A stretch of DNA of 64,000 bases from Deltaproteobacteria bacterium (GTDB taxonomy: Bacteria > Myxococcota_A > UBA9042 > DTJE01), in NCBI GenBank assembly GCA_029547805.1, contig JAKPOP010000010.1, forward strand, positions 583,675 to 647,674, given 5' to 3'. Below the pieces are notes generated by a model, which worked only from the letters and a program-made list of their open reading frames with translations, was not told the origin of the DNA and did not search any database. A program made the translations under genes and the position numbers. Every line of letters starts with the position of its first letter. Position 1 is the first letter of the stretch. This document shows positions 41,966 through 49,056 of this stretch, piece by piece.

Positions 41966-42089
41966 GGCGCCTCCTTGACCCCCCAGGTCCATCGAGTATC
42001 GCACGTTGGAGGCCTCGGCGTTCGATCCCGTTCGGCATCAGCCGATTTCCCGGCGTGACGGCACGGGGGCGGCCGTCCCCGATCCCGTA

Positions 42090-42323
42090 TCATCGGGCCT
42101 GCCGCCGCCGGTCCATGGATGGGATGGCCGTGCCGAGCCCTCCCATGGCAGCCCCGGGGCGGCCGGGGACCTGTTCGTCCGGCATCCGCCGGCCGTCATG
42201 AACGTGGAAGTGCGGATCGGATCGCAGCACCTCCCGCGTCGCAAGGTGCGCCCACACTGGACCGTCGTCGAACAATCCGGTGCGCGGGTCCAGCGGTACC
42301 GTCAGCACCCGGATCTCCATCAT
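42090..42323 (-). pseudogene. Short remnant with HRDC-accessory-like N-terminus
   Basis: 77 codons. The first 45 residues (MMEIRVLTVPLDPRTGLFDD onward, ending near HFHVHDG) resemble the N-terminus of small proteins found beside some reverse-transcriptase or HRDC genes; the remainder is unlike any protein I know, as if a frameshift or insertion truncated it. GGAGGGG lies close upstream. No reverse transcriptase is present. The family resemblance is from memory and weak. Confidence 0.3.
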
Positions 42324-42342
42324 CGGGCCCCTCCGGCAAACA

Positions 42343-42516
42343 CCCGGGGAGCAAGCCCCCCTGGCCCTCCAGGTCGTACCGCTTCAGCCAGTGGTGCGCC
42401 GTCTGACGCCTTGCCACGGACTCCCGCGCCGCCTTCGCAACGCTCCGTCCCCCTTCCTTCACCAGGTTCACGAACTCCAGCCGTGCATCCAGGACGCTTC
42501 GATACCTCCATGGCAT
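42343..42516 (-). pseudogene. IS481-type transposase N-terminal fragment
   Basis: 58 codons beginning MPWRYRSVLDARLEFVNLV and continuing through HHWLKRYDLEGQGGLL match the N-terminal helix-turn-helix of IS481/IS3-like transposases. A GGAGGAAGGAGC site precedes the ATG. After GGLL the reading frame leaves the family, and no DDE catalytic domain is found on either strand nearby, so the element is a dead remnant. Confidence 0.6.
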
Positions 42517-42563
42517 CGCTGGCTCCTTCCTCCAGTCGATGCCCCAACGGGTCACCCATCTGC

Positions 42564-42602
42564 CCGGTCTGACCGGTCACGGATCGACCCGGTCTGGACC
42601 GG
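42564..42602. repeat. Two CCGGTC palindromes, 25 bp apart
   Basis: CCGGTC-T-GACCGG at 42564-42576 and CCGGTC-TG-GACCGG at 42589-42602, perfect arms around one- and two-base centres. A third CCGGTC occurs near 42631. They lie upstream of the promoter for the SH3-like gene and could be operator sites or part of the insertion-element end. Confidence 0.4.
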
Positions 42603-42645
42603 GGCCGCCCCCCAGTCGGAATCGTTTTCACCGGTCCGTGGGGAA

Positions 42646-42674
42646 GTGACTTGGCCGCCGATGGGGTCTATCAT
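42646..42674 (+). promoter_or_regulatory. Putative promoter of the SH3-like gene
   Basis: GTGACT (42646-42651), 17-nt spacer, TATCAT (42669-42674). Start near 42681 gives an 18-nt leader that carries GGAGG. Confidence 0.5.
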
Positions 42675-42698
42675 TGGATGTCTCTGGAGGAACAACCC

Positions 42699-43223
42699 AT
42701 GGAGGCAGAGAAGACACCCGAGGTGCGCCCGCCCAGGACGACGCCAGCCACGCCCCGCCCTTCGCAGGGACCGACCGCCCGACGGGCTCCCAACCGAAGG
42801 ACGATGGCCGGGGCCGGTGGATTCGAGGCCCAGAGCGCGCTGCTGCGCCCGGACCCGGAGGATCGGGCCCCGGAACGGCCGGCCCCGAAGGCCGGGAACA
42901 CCCCGACCTCCAGGACCGGCGAGGCCCCCCTGCCCCGGAAGGCCACCGTGCATGCCCTGGAGGCCAAGGTGATGTCCCAGCCCCAGTTCCTGGGGACCGC
43001 AGTGGCAGTCCTGCGCCGCGGGAGCGAGGTCACGCTGCTGGAACGGGTGAGCCCCTCCTGGTTCCGATGCCGGACCCCCGATGGGCGCCAGGGCTTCATC
43101 CACGTCAACCGGGTGGAACCCAAGACGATCCAGCTCCGATCCGGGGACACCGGCTCTGGCACCAGGCGCTCTCGCATGGACGGGGGAGCGGATGAGGGCG
43201 AGACGATCACCGGGCGCGGATGA
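42699..43223 (+). CDS. SH3-like domain protein with disordered N-terminus
   Basis: 174 residues from ATG 42699 (GGAGG 8 nt upstream). The first 80 residues are Pro/Arg/Thr-rich and probably disordered. The segment from VHALEAKVMSQPQFLG to QGFIHVNRVE is a bacterial SH3-like fold (SLLERVSPSWFRCRTPDGRQGFIH pattern). No signal peptide or TM. Bacterial SH3 domains often bind cell-wall peptides or protein tails. An in-frame ATG at 42678 lies upstream of the expected transcript start. Confidence 0.7.
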   Translation: MEAEKTPEVRPPRTTPATPRPSQGPTARRAPNRRTMAGAGGFEAQSALLRPDPEDRAPERPAPKAGNTPTSRTGEAPLPRKATVHALEAKVMSQPQFLGTAVAVLRRGSEVTLLERVSPSWFRCRTPDGRQGFIHVNRVEPKTIQLRSGDTGSGTRRSRMDGGADEGETITGRG

Positions 43224-43302
43224 CACCGGCCAGGCCGGAATCCCGAACGACAGGACGCCCGTCCACCCGGACGCCGTTCCCAGGCTCCCGAGCGCGAGAC
43301 GA

Positions 43303-43326
43303 CCGCCCGGTCAGGGCACCGGGCGG
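43303..43326. terminator. Hairpin at the end of the DUF4838 gene
   Basis: CCGCCCGGT (43303-43311) and ACCGGGCGG (43318-43326) form a perfect 9-bp stem with a 6-nt loop that includes part of the stop codon. It lies in a convergent gene gap. No T-run follows on either strand, so termination is only presumed. Confidence 0.35.
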
Positions 43327-46109
43327 AGGTCGTACTCGGCATGAAGCATCGCCGACTCGCCGGGTCCCAGGGTCCGCCGGTGGCCGAAGACCTCCATCTC
43401 CAGGTCCTGCAACTCGACGGGGTATGCATAGAGCCAGGTGGACTCCACCTCCTCCGGGTCGAAGCGATGGGTCATCCGGATCCCCTTGCTGCCCTGGAAG
43501 GCCCACTGGCCGTCCGGAACCTCCTGCTGGCGGAAATGACGCCCCTCCCGCTGCCCCGCCACCACCTGCGTCATGTCCTGGTCCACCACCGTCCCGTCCC
43601 GGGCCCGGAAGGACACCCGGGTGGACACCAGGTCCCCCAGGTCCATCTCCAGGTGGTTCCGGATCCGGACCTCCCGAGGCGTCGTCCCGGGATTGCGCAC
43701 CGTGGTCCGGACCCGCAGCACCGGATCCGCCGGGTCCAGGTCGTAGCGCCTCGTCACCTCCCAGCCGTCGAAGGTCTTGAGGCTCACGGTCACGCCGCCC
43801 TCGGTCCACTCGCTGGCGCTGGCGGGCTCGACCCACCCCATCGCGTCGAACCCCTCGCCGATGCGGTCCTCGAGGCCCCCGGCAAAGGGGAAGAACAGCG
43901 CCGGGGCCCGGTTCCAGGCCGTCACCACGGCGCCGGTCGGTCGGTGGGTGATCCGCAGGGCCCGGCCGGCCAGGGCCGGCACCACGTCCACCTCCAGCCA
44001 GGGATTCCGGATGGTCCGGACCTCCTGGTCCACCCCCAGGATCGCCCACAGCAGCACCATCGTGTCCGGCGTCCCCTGGACCTCCCGCATCATCTGGAAC
44101 CCGTGGCGATTCATCATGTCCACGAAGGCCAGCACGTCCTCGAAGGTGGACTGCCCGGGGTTCCACCGGAGCATCCCGTCCTCGATGCGGTAGCCGTTCC
44201 TCGGGAAGAACCGGGCGTACATGATCGGCATCCGGGCCACCTCGACCCGGTCCCGAAGCACCTCGTCGTCCGCCACCAGCCGCGCCGCCTCGTCGAAGAG
44301 GGCCTCCCCGGTCTGCACCACGTCGTCGGTCAGGTAGCCCTGGGCCGGATTCGTGTAGAGGTGCATGTGGATCCCGTCCCGGTCCACCCGGTCCTGGATC
44401 AGCCGGATCCAGTCGTGGATGGGGCCCCAGGCGGCCCCGTAGTAGTCCCGCAGGAAGGTCCGGATCAGCCGGTCCGGGTCCTGGTCCGGGTCCCACAGCA
44501 GCCGCATGCCATACCAGGGCCGCAGCAGGCTGAACTCCCCGCCGCCGCCGGCATGCCCCATGCCCTGCAGGAAGACGCCCTCGACCCCGATGTCCCGGTA
44601 GAACCGCATGTCCTCGGCCATCGCCCGGAAGTTCGGGAACGGGACGTAGTAGTGGGCGAAATCGACGATGTAGTGCCAGACGTAGAGGTGCCTCGTCAGG
44701 CGGCTCCAGGCCTCGGCCCGCCGCCGGTACTCGGCGTTCTTCTCACAGGTCCGGATCGGGTGTGCGTCGCACGACGGATACATGTGGCACAGCCAGACGG
44801 CGACGTTCGGGTGCATCTCCATGCCTTTCGGCGGCTCCTCGGTGTATGTGTACGCCAGCGTGCCGATCTGCTTGTCGGGATATCCCTGGGAAATGCGCTT
44901 CGCCAGTTCGTTGACGAACCAGAACTGGGTGCCCCCGTCAGTACCGTACTGTTCGTTCATGGCCTTGCAGCGGGGGCACTGGCAGACGTTGTAGTGGTCC
45001 ATCTGGCTGAAGTTGTATTGCTGGTACTCCGGGTGGGCCGCAATGAGGGCCAGCATCCGGTCCGTGACGATGTCCAGCACCTCGGGATTGGTCAGGCACA
45101 ACTGGGTGTCCTCCCGGATGCGGACGCCCCCCACCTCGCTGAAGTACTCAGGATGGGTGTCGAAGAACTCGTCGGGGCTCACGTACCAGAAGTAGGAGTG
45201 GGCCTGGCCGTAGTTGCCATGCTGGAGGCCCCACTCGGCGTCGGGTCCGTCCCGGCCGTTGTTGTCCCCCTGGTGGACCCAAAAGGCCCGGTCGGCCCCG
45301 GGCCAGGCATAGGAGGTCGTGCGCCACCGGAAGGCCGGCTGGACCGTCTCGTCGGTCTCCAGCGGGAAGCGCACCTCGGTGGTCCGGGGCACGATGGTGA
45401 CCCCCGGGGCGACCCAGCGGACCTGGAGGGCCTCCTCCAGGAACCGGTGGGCCCCGTAGAGGGTCCCGACCGCAGGCGTCCCGGCGATCACCACGTGGGG
45501 CGGAACGGCCCGCAGCACGTATCCCTGCTCTCCCAGGGCCTCAGGAGTCGGGTCCACGCCCAGGGCCCGGGCGGCCTCCCCCTGGCCGATCACGATCCGG
45601 GGGACGTCGTCGCCGGGGGCCTCCTGGACAATGGGCAGCGTCACGCCGGTGGCCTGGAGGAAGAGGTCCTGGACCTCCCGGGCGGCCTGCCGCTCCGAGG
45701 GGCTCGCCTCGGGGCCCACCACCAGCACGTGGTCCGACTTCCCGTCCTGAACGAGGAAGAAGGAGGGACGGTCAGGCCCCGGGTCCCCGAAGGGGTCCGG
45801 TCCCGGGTCCCGGGGGGCATCGGGATCCGGCCCGGGGTCCGACGGCAGGTCCATGACCGCCTCCTCGGCCGCGTCCGCCATCAAGTCCGCGAAGGCGTCC
45901 CCAGGGGCCGCCTCGTCGCGGGCCGGGTCCACCCCCGGGTCCGTCTCCGGGATGTCCCGCCCGGTCTCGCCGGCCACCTCGGCGGGCCCCTCCCCGTCCC
46001 GGGGGAGGTCCGGCCAGGGTCCCTCGTCGCTCCCCGAACCCCGGCCCCCGCAGGCCACCAGGACCAGCCCCAGGAACACTGACAGCCAACGACCGGCCAC
46101 ACAAGACAT
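43311..46109 (-). CDS. Surface lipoprotein, DUF4838 glycosidase-like
   Basis: 932 residues from ATG 46109 (GGAGG upstream), lipobox LVLVAC. A linker with DPG and DPD units follows. Residues about 110-230 resemble the GH20-like beta-N-acetylhexosaminidase domain 2 (SERQAAREVQDLFLQATG) and the following part the DUF4838 TIM-barrel (FSQMDHYNVCQCPRCKAM, characteristic Cys pair; LYVWHYIVDFAHYYVPFPN). The last 200 residues form a beta-sandwich. DUF4838 proteins are associated with uronic-acid or glycan hydrolysis. The N-terminal lipid anchor places it on the outer surface. It lies 45 nt downstream of the Cys-repeat lipoprotein and the two are probably transcribed together. Confidence 0.85.
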   Translation of the reverse strand: MSCVAGRWLSVFLGLVLVACGGRGSGSDEGPWPDLPRDGEGPAEVAGETGRDIPETDPGVDPARDEAAPGDAFADLMADAAEEAVMDLPSDPGPDPDAPRDPGPDPFGDPGPDRPSFFLVQDGKSDHVLVVGPEASPSERQAAREVQDLFLQATGVTLPIVQEAPGDDVPRIVIGQGEAARALGVDPTPEALGEQGYVLRAVPPHVVIAGTPAVGTLYGAHRFLEEALQVRWVAPGVTIVPRTTEVRFPLETDETVQPAFRWRTTSYAWPGADRAFWVHQGDNNGRDGPDAEWGLQHGNYGQAHSYFWYVSPDEFFDTHPEYFSEVGGVRIREDTQLCLTNPEVLDIVTDRMLALIAAHPEYQQYNFSQMDHYNVCQCPRCKAMNEQYGTDGGTQFWFVNELAKRISQGYPDKQIGTLAYTYTEEPPKGMEMHPNVAVWLCHMYPSCDAHPIRTCEKNAEYRRRAEAWSRLTRHLYVWHYIVDFAHYYVPFPNFRAMAEDMRFYRDIGVEGVFLQGMGHAGGGGEFSLLRPWYGMRLLWDPDQDPDRLIRTFLRDYYGAAWGPIHDWIRLIQDRVDRDGIHMHLYTNPAQGYLTDDVVQTGEALFDEAARLVADDEVLRDRVEVARMPIMYARFFPRNGYRIEDGMLRWNPGQSTFEDVLAFVDMMNRHGFQMMREVQGTPDTMVLLWAILGVDQEVRTIRNPWLEVDVVPALAGRALRITHRPTGAVVTAWNRAPALFFPFAGGLEDRIGEGFDAMGWVEPASASEWTEGGVTVSLKTFDGWEVTRRYDLDPADPVLRVRTTVRNPGTTPREVRIRNHLEMDLGDLVSTRVSFRARDGTVVDQDMTQVVAGQREGRHFRQQEVPDGQWAFQGSKGIRMTHRFDPEEVESTWLYAYPVELQDLEMEVFGHRRTLGPGESAMLHAEYDLRPVP

Positions 46110-46154
46110 CGTCCATGCCTCCGATGAAGGGCAGGGGCCGGGGGTGCCGGTCAC

Positions 46155-48947
46155 CTAGAACAGGGGCCCGATGATGTGGCCGGTGACCAGCGTGACGGGC
46201 CAGCCCATCGAGACGCCCTCCTTGGTCCCGTCGCCGTCCAGGTCCATGTCCGGCGACAGGTAGAGGTCCACGTACTGGAGCACGATGTCCCGGGAGTAGG
46301 GCGGCGGGAAGTCCTCGGGCTGGAGCGCGGCGATGGCATCCCGGATCTCCTGCCGGGGCACCACGCCGCCGATGGCCCCGGTCCCGGAGGTGATCACGCC
46401 GTCGGCGATGGCGACGGTGGCCGACAGGGTGGCCCAGCGCAACTGCATCGGCAGGCGCCTGGACCCGAAGATCAGGTAGAAGGGGAGCGTCACGCTCGCT
46501 CCCTGGCCGCCGGCGGTCAGCCGGTTGCCCACGACCACCGCGTTGTCGAACCCGTACACCGGGTCGCAGACCCCCTGGAGGAAGCCCTGGGAGACGCCGT
46601 AGTTGCACCCGGCGGTGGTGGGGTCGCAGGCCGCCGGGGCAATCCGCTCGCCCCAGTAGAAGCGCACCAGGAAGACCTGATTGGCCTGCACGGTCCCCTC
46701 GGGCTCCAGCAGCATCGCCAGGCCGCCGTCGGCATTGGCCTTCGTGATCTCCGGGTTGAAGAGCCATGACAGGGTCCCGAAGGCGTTGTCGATCCCCTGC
46801 ACGCAGTTCCCCTTCGGGGCGCAGGTCGTCTCCTTGCCGTCGATGTTGACCCCCTGGCCGGGGTTCCCGTTGACCCCGATGGAGATCTTGCCGGCCTTCA
46901 GGCTCGGGTCGGTGAAGAGGGACACGCCCCGGCACCCGCCGGCCACGCACCGGTCGTCCACCGTGCAGGGGTTCTGGTCGTCGCAGGGCCGGTCGTTGGG
47001 GACGAAGACGCACCCCACGGCCGGGTCGCAGGTGTTGTCGGTGCAGTAGTTGCTGTCCTCGCAGATCCGGGGCGTGCCCTTGCAGACCCCCACGACGCAC
47101 TGGTCGTTGACGGTGCAGGCGTCGCGGTCGTCGCAGGGGCCGGGGGTCGGGGTGTACACGCACCCGAAGCCGGCGCGGCACTCGTCGATCGTGCAGACGT
47201 TCTGGTCGTTGCAGTCCCGGGTGGTCCCGCCCCGGCACTGGCCCTGGGCGTCGCAGGTCTCCCCGGAGGTGCAGAGGTCGCCGTCCTCGCAGGCCATGCC
47301 CGCCCGGACCTGGTGCTGGCAGTTCCCTGCCGCATCGCAGTCGTCCACCGTGCAGGGGTTGCCGTCGTCGCAGTCCTTCCGGGTGCCCACGCACTGCCCG
47401 TCCACGCAGACGCCCTGGCCCGTCTCGCTGCATGGGTCCAGGTCCGGGCAGATCCCCGAGAGGGGCTGGTGGACGCACCCCCAGTCGGGACGGCACTCGT
47501 CCAGCGTGCAGGGGTTGCCGTCGTCGCAGTTGCGCCGATAGATGGGATTGGTGGGGTCCGGCACCCGGCAGGTCCCCGTGGCGCAGGTCTCGCCGATCGT
47601 GCAGAGGTCGCCGTCCTCGCAGGCCCCCAGGGTCGGGGTGTTCTGGCATCCCCGGAGGGGGTCGCAGGAGTCGATCGTGCAGGCGTTGCCGTCGTCGCAG
47701 TTCCTGGGGTCGCCCCGGCAGACGCCCTGCTGGCACCGCTCGTTCACGGTGCAGGCGTCGCCGTCATCGGGACAGGACCTCTCGTGGAAGGCGAACACGC
47801 ACCCCTGCACCGGGTGGCAGGAGTCGTCCGTGCAGGCATTGCCATCGTCACAGGTCCTGGGATAGCCCACGCAGACCAGGGGTCCCACGGGGTCCGGCCG
47901 GGAGCAGTAGTCCCCGGTGGTGCAGGCGTCCCCGTCGTCGCAGGGCTGTCCCCCCCGGGGAAGATGCACGCAGCCGCCCCCGGGCCCCTCGATGCAACTG
48001 TCCGCCGTGCAGGGGTCGTGGTCGTCGCAGTCTTTCGGGGTCCCGACGCAGGCCCGGTCCTGGCACCGGTCGTTCTCGGTGCAGGCGTTGCCGTCGTCGC
48101 AAGGGTCGGTGGTGGGGACGTAGAGGCAGCCCAGGGCCGGGTCGCAGGAGTCCCGGGTGCAGGGGTTGTTGTCGTTGCAGGTCCTGGGAATGCCCCGGCA
48201 GACCCGGTCCTGGCACCGGTCCAGGTAGGTGCACTCGTCCCGGTCATCGCAGGTGCTGTCGTAGTTCACCTGGACGCACCCGACGAAGGGCCTGCAGGAA
48301 TCCAGCGTGCAGGGATTGTCGTCGTTGCAGTCCGTGGGTCCTCCGCCCAGGCAGGTCCCGTCGGGACCGCAGGCATCCCCGGAGGTGCAGGGGTCCCCGT
48401 CGTCGCAGGGCAGGCCCTCCCGGGGCAGGAAGGCCCCGGGGTCCCGGTCCGGGATGCAGAAGAGGCAGCCGTTGTCCGGCGAGGGCTGGAACAGGAAGTA
48501 GCAGGTGTCCTGCACCAGGCAGAAGCCCTCCTTGAGGCGGGCCTCGCACTCCCCGGTCCCCGGGTCCCGGACCACCTCGATGCAGATCCGGGGGTCCTCG
48601 GGACAGGGGACGCACCAGGGCCCCTCGCAGAGGTCCGCCCCGGGGTCGGCCAGGTCCCCCTCCGGGAGGTCCTCGCCCTGATCCCCGCCCGGGGTCTCGG
48701 GGCCGAGGTCCATTTCCCCCTCGTCCTCCGGGGCCTGGTCCTCGGGTTCCAGGCGGTCCTCGAGCAGGTCTGCCGGGAGGTCCCGCCCCCCGATCTCCCC
48801 GAGGTCCGACCCCGCGTCCCCAGGTCCCAGGTCCAGCGGGGCCAGGTCCGGTGTCGGGCCCGGGTCCGTCCAGGCATCGGGCGTTCCCCCGCCCCCGCCG
48901 CAGGCCCAGAGGCCCGCCAGGGCGACCACCAGCAAGCGCATGCGCAT
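46155..48947 (-). CDS. Surface lipoprotein with tandem Cys-rich CDDG-type repeats
   Basis: 930 residues, signal peptide with lipobox GLWAC. An acidic DLGPGD/EDE-rich linker (about 20-110) is followed by a short Cys region and nine and a half tandem units of about 50 residues. Each has the pattern CDDGDxCT-xxxxC-x-C-x-G-x-P-x-x-C-DD-NPCT-DSC-x-GC, repeated from residue about 180 to 675. The final 250 residues form a different, non-Cys-rich domain starting near KAGKISIGVNGNPG. Such CDD repeats occur in myxobacterial surface proteins; binding or adhesion is the usual guess. A TACAAT box on the minus strand at 48985-48980 is a probable promoter. Confidence 0.85.
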   Translation of the reverse strand: MRMRLLVVALAGLWACGGGGGTPDAWTDPGPTPDLAPLDLGPGDAGSDLGEIGGRDLPADLLEDRLEPEDQAPEDEGEMDLGPETPGGDQGEDLPEGDLADPGADLCEGPWCVPCPEDPRICIEVVRDPGTGECEARLKEGFCLVQDTCYFLFQPSPDNGCLFCIPDRDPGAFLPREGLPCDDGDPCTSGDACGPDGTCLGGGPTDCNDDNPCTLDSCRPFVGCVQVNYDSTCDDRDECTYLDRCQDRVCRGIPRTCNDNNPCTRDSCDPALGCLYVPTTDPCDDGNACTENDRCQDRACVGTPKDCDDHDPCTADSCIEGPGGGCVHLPRGGQPCDDGDACTTGDYCSRPDPVGPLVCVGYPRTCDDGNACTDDSCHPVQGCVFAFHERSCPDDGDACTVNERCQQGVCRGDPRNCDDGNACTIDSCDPLRGCQNTPTLGACEDGDLCTIGETCATGTCRVPDPTNPIYRRNCDDGNPCTLDECRPDWGCVHQPLSGICPDLDPCSETGQGVCVDGQCVGTRKDCDDGNPCTVDDCDAAGNCQHQVRAGMACEDGDLCTSGETCDAQGQCRGGTTRDCNDQNVCTIDECRAGFGCVYTPTPGPCDDRDACTVNDQCVVGVCKGTPRICEDSNYCTDNTCDPAVGCVFVPNDRPCDDQNPCTVDDRCVAGGCRGVSLFTDPSLKAGKISIGVNGNPGQGVNIDGKETTCAPKGNCVQGIDNAFGTLSWLFNPEITKANADGGLAMLLEPEGTVQANQVFLVRFYWGERIAPAACDPTTAGCNYGVSQGFLQGVCDPVYGFDNAVVVGNRLTAGGQGASVTLPFYLIFGSRRLPMQLRWATLSATVAIADGVITSGTGAIGGVVPRQEIRDAIAALQPEDFPPPYSRDIVLQYVDLYLSPDMDLDGDGTKEGVSMGWPVTLVTGHIIGPLF
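46922..48411 (-). repeat. Nine and a half tandem Cys-rich repeats, about 150 bp each
   Basis: Within the lipoprotein gene, each unit encodes about 50 residues beginning CDDG/CEDG and containing a second CxDxNPCT half. Nine full pairs plus a last half-unit are counted by hand. DNA identity between units is moderate, with gtcgtcgcag-type blocks (plus strand) recurring at each CDDG site. Confidence 0.75.
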
Positions 48948-48979
48948 GGGGCTGCTCCCGGGCTGCAGAACCGGAAGGG

Positions 48980-48985
48980 ATTGTA
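48980..48985 (-). promoter_or_regulatory. TACAAT -10 box for the Cys-repeat lipoprotein
   Basis: Minus-strand TACAAT (48985-48980) next to an A/T-rich tract, 33 nt upstream of the ATG at 48947. No good -35 box at 16-18 nt. Confidence 0.35.
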
Positions 48986-49056
48986 GCGGAAAAACGCAGG
49001 AAAGGCCGGGGCCGTCTTGCCGGGAACCGACACGGGACCCCCGAGGGCCGGGTCCC

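Noticed and set aside
42090-42516. Diversity-generating retroelement
   Set aside because: Only a possible HRDC-like N-terminal fragment is seen. There is no reverse transcriptase, template repeat or variable target gene.
46922-48411. CRISPR-like or non-coding tandem array suggested by recurring gtcgtcgcag blocks
   Set aside because: The blocks are codons for CDDG/CxDxNPCT repeats within one continuous lipoprotein frame; spacing is codon-multiple and the sequence between them encodes conserved Cys pattern.
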